Below, piece by piece: positions 8,098-15,306 of a DNA stretch of 40,576 bases. The DNA comes from Clostridium sp. 26_22 (GTDB taxonomy: Bacteria > Bacillota > Clostridia > TANB77 > CAG-508). The stretch spans positions 1 to 40,576 of the forward strand of contig MNRP01000043.1 in the NCBI GenBank assembly GCA_001916005.1, read 5' to 3'. The notes beneath the pieces were generated by a model. That model was not told the origin of the DNA and did not search any database. It was given only the letters and a program-made list of their open reading frames with translations. How positions within the stretch are numbered: position 1 is the stretch's first letter; every line of letters starts with the position of its first letter. Position numbers and translations under genes: made by a program.

Positions 8098-8120
8098 ATT
8101 TATAAAATTAACTTTATTTT
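8080..8120 (+). terminator. Terminator overlapping the rimI stop codon
   Basis: A perfect 16-bp inverted repeat (8080-8095 and 8105-8120, loop 9 nt) followed by TTT. Its left arm contains the last rimI codons and the start of the stop codon. The symmetric A/T runs also let it serve ylmH from the other side. Confidence 0.7.
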
Positions 8121-8173
8121 TTTGTTTTAATAATTCAAGTTTCTAATTAAATCTTAGTAATTTATTACTATTA

Positions 8174-8977
8174 TTACACGTATTTTTCTATTTTAATTAC
8201 TGTTCTTCCACTTCTTGTACTTCCAGAAAATTCCTTAACAACAAATCTTCCCTTTCCTCTAATTGTTATAACATCTCCTAACTTCACTTGTTTAGAAGCT
8301 TTAGTTTCATTTTGTCCATTTATAAAAACTCTTTCACTATCAATAATTTGAACGGCTTTACTTCTAGATGTTCTTGCTAGGTCTGAAACAAAATTATCTA
8401 ATCTTAAAGATGGTACTATTATTGTTATTTCTTCTAATTTTATTTCTGGTTTTCTTACATCTTGTAGTTCTATAATTTCTATTTTTGAATTTTCAAATCT
8501 TGTTAATGTTCCTAACTCTTGTTTTAAAGTTTCTGCAGTTTCTGCTTTTACTAATATATCTGCTCCATCATCAGAAACTAGTATATCTCCTACTTTTTCT
8601 CTTTTCATTCCTAGTTTTACTATTCCACCTAAATAATTTCTATGTGAATATTTTCCTTTTTCTTCTTCTGGTAGTGTTATTTTTATTGCTTTTATTATTT
8701 TTGAGTAGTTTTTTTCTACCATGACCATATTGTATTTTTCTGGATATATTAAAAGAATATTTCTTTCTGCATTTTCAAATCCACCAAATAATACATAATT
8801 TTCAAATTCTATTTTTTTCAAGAATGTTTTTACTAATGCAATTTGATACATATCTAAAAAATCTGTATATTCAATTTTTTCTCTTTGCTTAGAAAATTCT
8901 ATTTTATCTAATACTTGAGCTAATAATATTTTGTCTTCTTGTTTTTTGTAATCATTTAAAATTTTTTGTTTTTCCAT
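8174..8977 (-). CDS. ylmH: YlmH-family S4-domain RNA-binding protein
   Basis: 267 aa, with an N-terminal YlmH-specific domain (about 1-180) and a C-terminal S4 RNA-binding domain (RLDNFVSDLARTSRSKAVQI, then VFINGQNETKASKQVKLGDVITIRGKGRF). YlmH is linked to ribosome-associated quality control in Bacillota, and in many genomes sits near the division cluster; here it instead follows dxs by 20 bp and is probably co-transcribed with it. The ATG at 8977 follows a GAGAGGAC-like site. Family assignment is firm, cellular role inferred. Confidence 0.9.
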   Translation of the reverse strand: MEKQKILNDYKKQEDKILLAQVLDKIEFSKQREKIEYTDFLDMYQIALVKTFLKKIEFENYVLFGGFENAERNILLIYPEKYNMVMVEKNYSKIIKAIKITLPEEEKGKYSHRNYLGGIVKLGMKREKVGDILVSDDGADILVKAETAETLKQELGTLTRFENSKIEIIELQDVRKPEIKLEEITIIVPSLRLDNFVSDLARTSRSKAVQIIDSERVFINGQNETKASKQVKLGDVITIRGKGRFVVKEFSGSTRSGRTVIKIEKYV

Positions 8978-8997
8978 TTATTTGTAAAGTCCTCTCT

Positions 8998-10839
8998 TTA
9001 TTTTTTTATTTCTAATATACTATCAAAATCACAATAAATTTTTTCTAGTTCTTCAACGTTTCCATGTCTTATAAATTCATCTGGCCATGCATATTTTTTA
9101 AATTTTATATTTTGTAAATTTTCTTCTACAATTAATTCTTCTACTGCTGTTCCTAATCCATTTATTTCTGTTCCATCTTCCATTGTAATAACATTTTTTG
9201 TTTTTTCTATTGATGTTTTTATTTTTTCTTTATCAAGTGGTTTTAAAAATCTTGCATTTATTACTTCTGCATCAATTTCATTTTGTTTTAATTTTTCAGC
9301 CATTTCCATTGCCTTTGCAACTCTTTTTCCTATTGCTACTATTGTAATGTCTTTTCCTTCTTTTAATATTTCTGCTTTTCCTAATTTTAATTCTTCGTGT
9401 TTTTCTAATTTTGTTTTTTCTTCTCCTCCTCTAGGATATCTAATTACAACTGGTTTATTCAATTTTACAGCAAATTCTAGCATATCTTCTAGTTCTTTAA
9501 AATCTTTTGGTGCCATTATTGTTAAATTAGGAACTATTCTAAAAAAGGCCATATCTAGAGTTCCTTGATGAGTTTCTCCATCTGCTCCAACAACTCCTGC
9601 TCTATCTACACACATTATTACAGGTAAATTTTGAAGGGCAATATCATGTATTACTTGGTCATATGCTCTTTGATAAAATGATGAATATATTGGAACTATT
9701 GGTATCATTCCTTCTTTTGCCATTCCTGCTGCCATTCCTAAAGCGTGTTGTTCTGCTATTCCTATATCAAAAAATCTATTTGGAAATTCTTTTTGAAATT
9801 TTGTAAGACCTGTTCCATCTTTCATAGATGCTGTTATTGCTACTATTCTTGAATCCTTTTTTGCCATTTCTACTATTTTTTCTCCAAACACTTTTGAATA
9901 ATCTGGCTTTTTTTCTTTTTTAGGCTTTCCTGTTTCTATATCAAATGGAGATGTTGCATGAAATTTGTCTGGATTTTCTTCTGCTATTTTATAGCCTTTT
10001 CCTTTTTTTGTTAAAACGTGTATTAATACTGGTGCTTCAACTTGTTTACTTAATCTCATGATATTTTGTAATTGTTCTATATTATGCCCATCTACTGGCC
10101 CTAAATATGTAAAACCAATATCTTCAAAAAACATTTTCGGTATTATTAATTGTTTTATGCTTCTTTTTACTCTTTGAACTATTTTTACAAATGGTTTTCC
10201 AACTACTGGTATTTTTAATATTACTTTTTTAGCAGAAAGACTTGATTTTGCATATAATTTTTTTGTTCTTAATTTACTTAGAAACATATTTAGTCCACCA
10301 ACATTTTTTGAAATACTCATTTCATTATCATTTAAAATAACTGTCATTTTTGTATTGCTATAACCTGCATCATTTAAAGCTTCTAATGCCATTCCTCCTG
10401 TTAAAGCTCCATCACCAATTACAGCTATTACAGAATTGTTCTTTCCTTCTAAATCTCTTGCTCTTGCCATTCCTAGCGCTGCTGATATCGATGTACTACT
10501 GTGACCTGTGTTAAAGCAATCACAATCTGATTCATTTGTTTTTGGAAAACCTGCTAATCCATCTAATTTTCTAATTGTTTTTAATTGTTCTCTTCTTCCT
10601 GTTAAGATTTTATGTACATAAGTTTGATGTCCTACATCCCATACTATTTTATCTGTTGGAACATTAAAAACACTATGTAAAGCTATCGTAAGTTCTACAA
10701 CTCCTAGGTTTGATGCTAAATGTCCTCCGTTTTCTGATACAACATTTAATATATATTCTCTTATTTCTTTAGCTAATTGCTCTTTTTCTTCTATATTTAA
10801 TTTTTTTAAATCCTCTGGTGAGTTTATTTTTTCTAACAT
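8998..10839 (-). CDS. dxs: 1-deoxy-D-xylulose-5-phosphate synthase
   Basis: Thiamine-diphosphate enzyme condensing pyruvate and glyceraldehyde-3-phosphate, the first step of the MEP isoprenoid pathway and a source of precursor for thiamine and pyridoxal. The 613-aa length is normal. Features in order: GGHLASNLGVVELTIALH (38-55), WDVGHQ (67-72), GHSSTSISAALGMA (112-125), ThDP motif GDGALTGG (142-149) with ND at 170-171, the pyrimidine-binding domain with DIGIAEQHALGMAAGMA, DRAGVVGADGETHQG, and a C-terminal transketolase domain. The ATG at 10839 follows CGGAGA. The usual neighbours xseB and ispA are absent. Confidence 0.96.
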   Translation of the reverse strand: MLEKINSPEDLKKLNIEEKEQLAKEIREYILNVVSENGGHLASNLGVVELTIALHSVFNVPTDKIVWDVGHQTYVHKILTGRREQLKTIRKLDGLAGFPKTNESDCDCFNTGHSSTSISAALGMARARDLEGKNNSVIAVIGDGALTGGMALEALNDAGYSNTKMTVILNDNEMSISKNVGGLNMFLSKLRTKKLYAKSSLSAKKVILKIPVVGKPFVKIVQRVKRSIKQLIIPKMFFEDIGFTYLGPVDGHNIEQLQNIMRLSKQVEAPVLIHVLTKKGKGYKIAEENPDKFHATSPFDIETGKPKKEKKPDYSKVFGEKIVEMAKKDSRIVAITASMKDGTGLTKFQKEFPNRFFDIGIAEQHALGMAAGMAKEGMIPIVPIYSSFYQRAYDQVIHDIALQNLPVIMCVDRAGVVGADGETHQGTLDMAFFRIVPNLTIMAPKDFKELEDMLEFAVKLNKPVVIRYPRGGEEKTKLEKHEELKLGKAEILKEGKDITIVAIGKRVAKAMEMAEKLKQNEIDAEVINARFLKPLDKEKIKTSIEKTKNVITMEDGTEINGLGTAVEELIVEENLQNIKFKKYAWPDEFIRHGNVEELEKIYCDFDSILEIKK

Positions 10840-11015
10840 TTTTCTGTCTCCGTTACTGTATTTTTTTGCTATTTATTGGTTATATTAAAAATAGCTACTA
10901 TAGAATATCATATTTTTTGCATTTTTTCCATAGATAGTGTTGTTTTTTATGCTTTTTTGTATTAAAATTTATAGTACAAAATATAATTTTATATAAGAAA
11001 GGATGATTTATTATT

Positions 11016-12377
11016 ATGAATTTATCAAAAACAAAAATTTTATTTATATTATTTTTATTAATTACACTAATTACAACAATTTCAAGTGCTGCTTATTCTG
11101 ATATAACAATGTCTGTTGTTGAAGAACCTGTATGTACTATAAACTTTGGAGATAATTCTACTTTTACAAAGCAATTAATTTCTAAAGATTTAAACAACAA
11201 AGAGGTCACTCTTCAATTACAAGTAAAAAATAATGAAGAATCTTCAAAACCAACTGGAGAAGTTATGCTTGTAATTGATAACTCAAAAAGTATGCTAGAA
11301 AAAGTTAATGACACAAAAACTAGAGAAGATTTTGTAATTAATTCTGCACAAACTTTAATTACTAACCTTTTAAAAGATAACACTAAATTAAAAATTGGTG
11401 TTGTAAGTTTTTCTACTAATACTGATATTTCAAAAGAAGGAACAGCTGAAGATGCTAAATTAATATCTGATTTAACAAATGATGCAACTTCATTATCTAA
11501 AGCTATTTCAAATATTTCATATGATGGACCTAGAACTAACTTAGAATCTGGTATAACTTTGGCTAAAAAATATTTTACTAAAAACACTGAAAGTAGCCAC
11601 AAATATTTAATAGTTTTAACTGATGGTGTTCCAAATGTTGCTATTAATTATGATAAAAATTATTATTCTGATGATGTTATTACAAAAACAAAAACTGCTT
11701 TGACTTCATTATCTGGTCAAATTGATAATGTATATGTAATGCTTACTGGTATAAAAGATGGAGATGTAGTTGCTTCACCATCTACAAAAACTTACAATCA
11801 AATAATTTCAGAAGTTTTTGGAACAACTACTAAACCAACAATTGGAAAATTCTATTATGTTACTGATGATAATATAGAACAAACTATCACTTCTAGTATT
11901 TATAATGATTTAATTCCTGTAGAAAAATCTTTTAAAGATATTAAAATTATAGATTATTTTCCAAAAGAAATAATTGATAACTTCTCTTTTGCATATGTTT
12001 CTAAAGCAAATATAGGAAGCATTTCAGCAGAAGTTGATAAAACAATAAATTCTATAACTTGGACAATTCCAGAATTAAAATCTGGTGAAACAGCTACTAT
12101 TCAATATAAATTAAAATTGAAAGAAAATTTTGACGAAGCTATTGTTGGTAAAATTTTAAATACTAATACTAAAGTTGATTTAAGTTATACTGATTATTCT
12201 AATAAAACAAATTCAAAAACTTCTGATGTTTCTCCTAAATTAAAATTAGAAGAAATTAAACCTACTGTATTACCAAAAGCTGGTAAAACTTCTTTTATTG
12301 CTTTGGTTTGTGCTAGTGTTGTTATTGTTTTTGTTTGTGGATTTAAGTTTTTTGAGATTAGAAATAAGATGAAATAA
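11016..12377 (+). CDS. Secreted VWA-domain surface protein, LPKAG sorting-like tail
   Basis: 453-aa predicted surface protein. A signal peptide spans about 1-25. The von Willebrand factor A domain (about 80-310) has an intact MIDAS: DNSKS (88-92), the conserved Thr in PRTNLESG (Thr174) and LTDGVP with Asp203, so metal-dependent ligand binding is plausible. A beta-rich region (about 315-410) resembles the stalk domains of Gram-positive pilus and adhesin proteins. The C terminus has LPKAG (419-423), a hydrophobic segment and a basic tail (RNKMK), the layout of a sortase signal in which LPxTG would read LPxAG. No sortase or pilin operon is adjacent; it appears monocistronic, with a ribosome-binding site AAAGGATG, a TATAAT at 10982-10987 and its own terminator. 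Ligand unknown. Confidence 0.85.
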   Translation: MNLSKTKILFILFLLITLITTISSAAYSDITMSVVEEPVCTINFGDNSTFTKQLISKDLNNKEVTLQLQVKNNEESSKPTGEVMLVIDNSKSMLEKVNDTKTREDFVINSAQTLITNLLKDNTKLKIGVVSFSTNTDISKEGTAEDAKLISDLTNDATSLSKAISNISYDGPRTNLESGITLAKKYFTKNTESSHKYLIVLTDGVPNVAINYDKNYYSDDVITKTKTALTSLSGQIDNVYVMLTGIKDGDVVASPSTKTYNQIISEVFGTTTKPTIGKFYYVTDDNIEQTITSSIYNDLIPVEKSFKDIKIIDYFPKEIIDNFSFAYVSKANIGSISAEVDKTINSITWTIPELKSGETATIQYKLKLKENFDEAIVGKILNTNTKVDLSYTDYSNKTNSKTSDVSPKLKLEEIKPTVLPKAGKTSFIALVCASVVIVFVCGFKFFEIRNKMK

Positions 12378-12404
12378 AAAATGGAGCTTAATGCTCCATT
12401 TTTT
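12376..12404 (+). terminator. Bidirectional terminator between VWA and pilin-like genes
   Basis: Perfect 12-bp stem (12376-12387 with 12393-12404), GGAGC/GCTCC core with a 5-nt loop TTAAT, flanked by A and T runs on both sides. It overlaps the stop codons of both convergent genes. Confidence 0.9.
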
Positions 12405-13003
12405 TATTTTTTCCCGATGTAAACTGTTGTATTAATACCAATTCCTGTAGGACTATGTCCTAATTCAAAAATATCAATAATACCATTTTTTATAGCTATC
12501 TCGCCTGTGTTTCTTCCTTCCCAACCATTCAACGTCAAATCATAATACTTGTTTTGACAATTTTCCAATATTGGAATTTTCCCTATACCATAATTCCACC
12601 CCGTTGACCAAGATGAATTTTTAGTTATTGTAAAATCAAGATAAACAATATCTCCTTTTTTTACTGAATTATTTTTTTCAATCTTCCAATCAGAAACTAA
12701 ATCAGTTATCTCTACTTTTTCCACTTCTAAAACTTTATTATCTATATAACTTTTCACTTCATCACTCAAAGCTACATCTCTTCCACTTTCTATATATTGA
12801 TCAATTTTATCTTGATATTCTGCTAGTGCCATATTCTCTGTATTTTGTGCATTTTCTGTTGCATTCTTAGTCGTTTTTGCGTTTTTAAGTAAATCTGATT
12901 TAGTTAATGCAGTTATTGATACTCCTGCAAGTATTAATAAAATAATGATCGTTATTACTAGAGCTACTAGTGTTATTCCTTTGTTTTTTCTTGTTTTTTC
13001 CAT
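12404..13003 (-). CDS. Type IV pilin-like protein, atypical leader
   Basis: 199 aa. The N terminus is a prepilin-type class III leader, basic KTRKNKG followed by a long hydrophobic helix beginning ITLVALVITI. Residue 5 after the expected cleavage is Ala, not the Glu nearly universal in type IV pilins. A charged coil (about 35-75) leads to a C-terminal beta-rich domain (about 95-199, with SSWSTGWNYGIGKIP and a Gly-rich end) of unknown type. The leader is nearly identical to that of the protein at 19923-20378 while the rest differs. No prepilin peptidase or assembly ATPase is nearby. The ATG follows GAGGAGAAAG. It converges on the VWA gene. Role unknown; a surface or pseudopilin role is inference. 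Confidence 0.75.
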   Translation of the reverse strand: MEKTRKNKGITLVALVITIIILLILAGVSITALTKSDLLKNAKTTKNATENAQNTENMALAEYQDKIDQYIESGRDVALSDEVKSYIDNKVLEVEKVEITDLVSDWKIEKNNSVKKGDIVYLDFTITKNSSWSTGWNYGIGKIPILENCQNKYYDLTLNGWEGRNTGEIAIKNGIIDIFELGHSPTGIGINTTVYIGKK

Positions 13004-13021
13004 CGTATCTTTCTCCTCTTC

Positions 13022-13040
13022 ATTAAGTTAAAAACTTAAT
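13022..13040. promoter_or_regulatory. Palindrome near pilin-like promoter, possible operator (copy 1)
   Basis: ATTAAGTT-AAA-AACTTAAT, perfect 8-bp arms. It lies just downstream (minus strand) of a TATAAT at 13044-13049 and 19 bp before the pilin-like start, the position of a repressor operator or leader hairpin. The core TTAAGTTnnnAACTTAA recurs at 13164-13184. Confidence 0.45.
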
Positions 13041-13163
13041 AAAATTATAAAGTTTTAGAAATAGCTATTTTTCAAACTTTTCCATTTTTCATGTTTACTG
13101 AATTTATTTTTAAGACTATTGCATTTTTACTTTTATTATGATATATAATAAGAAAAAAATATT

Positions 13164-13184
13164 AATTAAGTTTTTAACTTAATT
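13164..13184. promoter_or_regulatory. Palindrome copy 2
   Basis: AATTAAGTT-TTT-AACTTAATT, perfect 9-bp arms, sharing with copy 1 the 17-bp core read in opposite orientation (TTT instead of AAA in the centre). It lies about 120 bp upstream of copy 1, between the sleB terminator and the pilin-like promoter. Confidence 0.45.
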
Positions 13185-13199
13185 TTCTATAAAAAAATA

Positions 13200-13236
13200 G
13201 TACCAACCATTAAGCTTTTGGCTTAATGGTTGGTAC
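13200..13236 (-). terminator. Terminator after sleB
   Basis: Perfect 16-bp stem (13200-13215 with 13221-13236), loop TTTTG, followed on the minus strand by a run of seven T after one A. It begins 10 bp past the sleB stop. Confidence 0.88.
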
Positions 13237-13245
13237 ATTTTAATT

Positions 13246-13950
13246 TCATTTGCAAAATCTATGTTTTCCAATAGTAACAGTCACTGGTCTAGACCAAATC
13301 CATTTATTCGTCGCAGTTGATGGATTAAAATAATAAATAGCTCCATAACTTGGATCCCATCCATTTATAGCATCTTGTGCAGCTTTTCGAGCAGTATCAT
13401 TTGGTTTCAAATTCACTTGACCATCATTTACAGCATCAAATGCACCAGATTGATATACAACTCCTGATAATGTATTTGGAAATGAGCTACTCTTTATTCT
13501 GTTCATTACAACCGCTCCAACTGCAACTTGTCCAGTATAAGGCTCTCCTCTTGCCTCTCCATATATTACTCTCGCTAGCAAATTCAAATTACTACTATAA
13601 TTAGATGATGAACTACTTGAAGAAGATGATGAACTAGAAGTTATTCCCATTGCCTTTAAAGTTGCTGGACCAGCAATTCCATCAACAGTCAATCCATTTT
13701 TTCTTTGAAAATACTTAACAGCATTTACTGTTTGAGTTCCATATATTCCATCAACACTTCCAGAATAATACCCCCATCTTTTTAACTTAGTTTGAATTTG
13801 AGTTACTTCAGAACCTCTTGAACCATACTTAGAAAGTGTTTCTATACTTTCCATATCATTTTCATATTTGCTAAAAATTAAGGTTAGCCCCAACAAAGAA
13901 ACCAACAAAAATTCTATAATAATAAATTTAATTAATTTTCTCTTTTCCAT
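13246..13950 (-). CDS. sleB: SleB-like spore cortex-lytic / cell-wall hydrolase
   Basis: 234-aa predicted peptidoglycan hydrolase. Residues 8-26 are a hydrophobic signal or anchor. A PG_binding_1 domain follows (about 42-102, YGSRGSEVTQIQTKLKRWGYY...DGIYGTQTVNAVKYFQ), then a linker of 12 consecutive Ser (105-116), then a Hydrolase_2 (SleB/CwlJ) domain with ARVIYGEARGEPYTGQVAV; Glu132 is the expected catalytic acid. This domain order is that of SleB, the germination lytic transglycosylase acting on cortex muramic-delta-lactam, which suggests a spore former. YpeB, its usual partner, is not adjacent, so a vegetative role is possible. The stop is TGA. The ribosome-binding site lies inside a hairpin (see 13951-13998). 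Confidence 0.87.
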   Translation of the reverse strand: MEKRKLIKFIIIEFLLVSLLGLTLIFSKYENDMESIETLSKYGSRGSEVTQIQTKLKRWGYYSGSVDGIYGTQTVNAVKYFQRKNGLTVDGIAGPATLKAMGITSSSSSSSSSSSSNYSSNLNLLARVIYGEARGEPYTGQVAVGAVVMNRIKSSSFPNTLSGVVYQSGAFDAVNDGQVNLKPNDTARKAAQDAINGWDPSYGAIYYFNPSTATNKWIWSRPVTVTIGKHRFCK

Positions 13951-13998
13951 AAAAAATCACCTACAATATAATCTTTAATTATATTTTGGCGATTTTTT
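13951..13998 (-). promoter_or_regulatory. Terminator-like hairpin masking the sleB ribosome-binding site
   Basis: On the minus strand AAAAAATCGCC pairs with GGTGATTTTTT (11 bp including one G-U), with an inner stem AATATAAT/ATTATATT. The 3' arm contains the AGGTGA ribosome-binding site and its T run ends directly at the sleB ATG, so the fold could stop transcription or block initiation. Confidence 0.55.
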
Positions 13999-14040
13999 AT
14001 TCTTTTATTCATAATTTTTTTTTAAAAAGTCTCTCTATCA

Positions 14041-14237
14041 CTCAAAGATAAAGGTTTTTAATAATTGTTTTTTCGGCTTTCTACATAATTTGAGAAATTC
14101 TAAATTGATTTTTTGGGACCCTTTCACTTAGTCCTCACTGGCGTTCGACGTGAACATTCCCCTAAAAATCAATTAAGAATTTCTAGAATTATTTCGGGCG
14201 CATTCAAAAACAATTATTAAAAACCTTTATCTTTGAG
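14041..14237. repeat. Long inverted repeat, MITE-like element
   Basis: Outer arms 14041-14072 and 14206-14237 are perfect 32-bp reverse complements (starting CTCAAAGATAAAGG). A nested inner pair, about 14091-14115 with 14160-14184 (AGAAATTCT, AATTGATTTTT), is also nearly perfect. The centre (about 14116-14160) is distinctly richer in GC and contains GGCGTTCGACGTGAAC. Imperfect symmetry extends into the flanks (CTATC on the left, GATAG on the right). There is no ORF. It sits between holA and sleB and fits a non-autonomous mobile element or a large folded RNA. This and 13951-13998 account for most of the 315-bp gap. Confidence 0.8.
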
Positions 14238-14265
14238 TTGTAGATAGCCTTTTTTCTTCTAAACT

Positions 14266-15288
14266 TTATGAACAATATCTACATAAAACAGTCTCCATCC
14301 CAACCTGTAAATCTATTTTTCCACTCTTAAAATTATAATCCAAATCACACAAGTCCTGCAAAATAGAACGCAACTCATTTTCCTTAAAATACTTTGACTG
14401 TACCTTGTACTTTGTTGTCAAAAACATTTGATTTGGTTTCAAATTCAAACTAGTTGTAAGTTCTTTATTCTCTCTTAAAGCCATTTTTGTTATATATAAT
14501 TTTTTAAAATGATTATATAAAGTCACTAAAATTTTTGCTAATGGTTCTTTTTCATAGATAAGATTATGCAATACTTCTAATGCTGATGCAATATCTTTTT
14601 TTCCTAAATTGTCTGTCAAATCAAATATTACACTTTCTATTTTCTTTATTGATAATTTATCTATATCTTCTTGTTTTATTGTGCCATTTTCTCCTGCATA
14701 CTCAATCAATTTTCTTATTTCATTAATTAAGTCTTGCATATTTGTTCCACAACATTCTATAAAATATCTTAAAGTTTGTGCATCTATGTTTACCTTATAG
14801 GCATTGCAAATTTCCTTTATTCTTTTTTCTATTTGGGCTGGTTTTTGAAATTCAAATTTGCAAGTTACTCCACATTTATCAATTGTTTTAAACAAATCTG
14901 ATTTTTCATCCGCTTCTTCTTCAGTAAATACTAGTACAACAGCTTCATCAATAACTTTTAAATTTTCATTAATATAATTGATTAGCTTTTCTTTTAATTT
15001 ATATAAATCTCCAGATTTCTTTTTGCCTTCTTTTTTGAATAATCCTGTATTTTTAGCAATGATTAATTTTTTTTCATACCCAAAGCTTGGTGTTTCTATA
15101 TCATCTATAATTTCTGAAACATTTTGTTCATCAATCAAAATATAATTGATACCTTTTACACATTCACCAAATAAGCTTTTTATTTTTTTTAGGCAGTTTT
15201 CCAATAGAAATAATTCTTCTCCATATAATAGATATATTGAATTCAATTTTCCCATTTTTAATTCTTTTTCTAAATTATCAATTGTCAT
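14266..15288 (-). CDS. holA: DNA polymerase III delta subunit
   Basis: Clamp-loader subunit that opens the sliding clamp. The 340-aa protein has the family start NSIYLLYGEELFLLENCLKKIK, the FGYEKKLIIAKN segment, the domain II/III stretch FIECCGTNMQDLINEIRKLIEYAG and the C-terminal collar helices. As usual for delta there is no Walker A. The ATG at 15288 follows GAAGGG. It is the last gene of the minus-strand run after the debranching enzyme (18 bp gap). In many Clostridia holA lies near rpsT and comEC; neither is present here. Confidence 0.93.
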   Translation of the reverse strand: MTIDNLEKELKMGKLNSIYLLYGEELFLLENCLKKIKSLFGECVKGINYILIDEQNVSEIIDDIETPSFGYEKKLIIAKNTGLFKKEGKKKSGDLYKLKEKLINYINENLKVIDEAVVLVFTEEEADEKSDLFKTIDKCGVTCKFEFQKPAQIEKRIKEICNAYKVNIDAQTLRYFIECCGTNMQDLINEIRKLIEYAGENGTIKQEDIDKLSIKKIESVIFDLTDNLGKKDIASALEVLHNLIYEKEPLAKILVTLYNHFKKLYITKMALRENKELTTSLNLKPNQMFLTTKYKVQSKYFKENELRSILQDLCDLDYNFKSGKIDLQVGMETVLCRYCS

Positions 15289-15306
15289 TTTCTGCCCTTC
15301 TTTCTC

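Noticed and set aside
14116..14160. tRNA or known structured RNA in the GC-richer core of the long inverted repeat
   Set aside because: No cloverleaf, CCA end or known RNA motif could be drawn; the symmetry belongs to the repeat arms.
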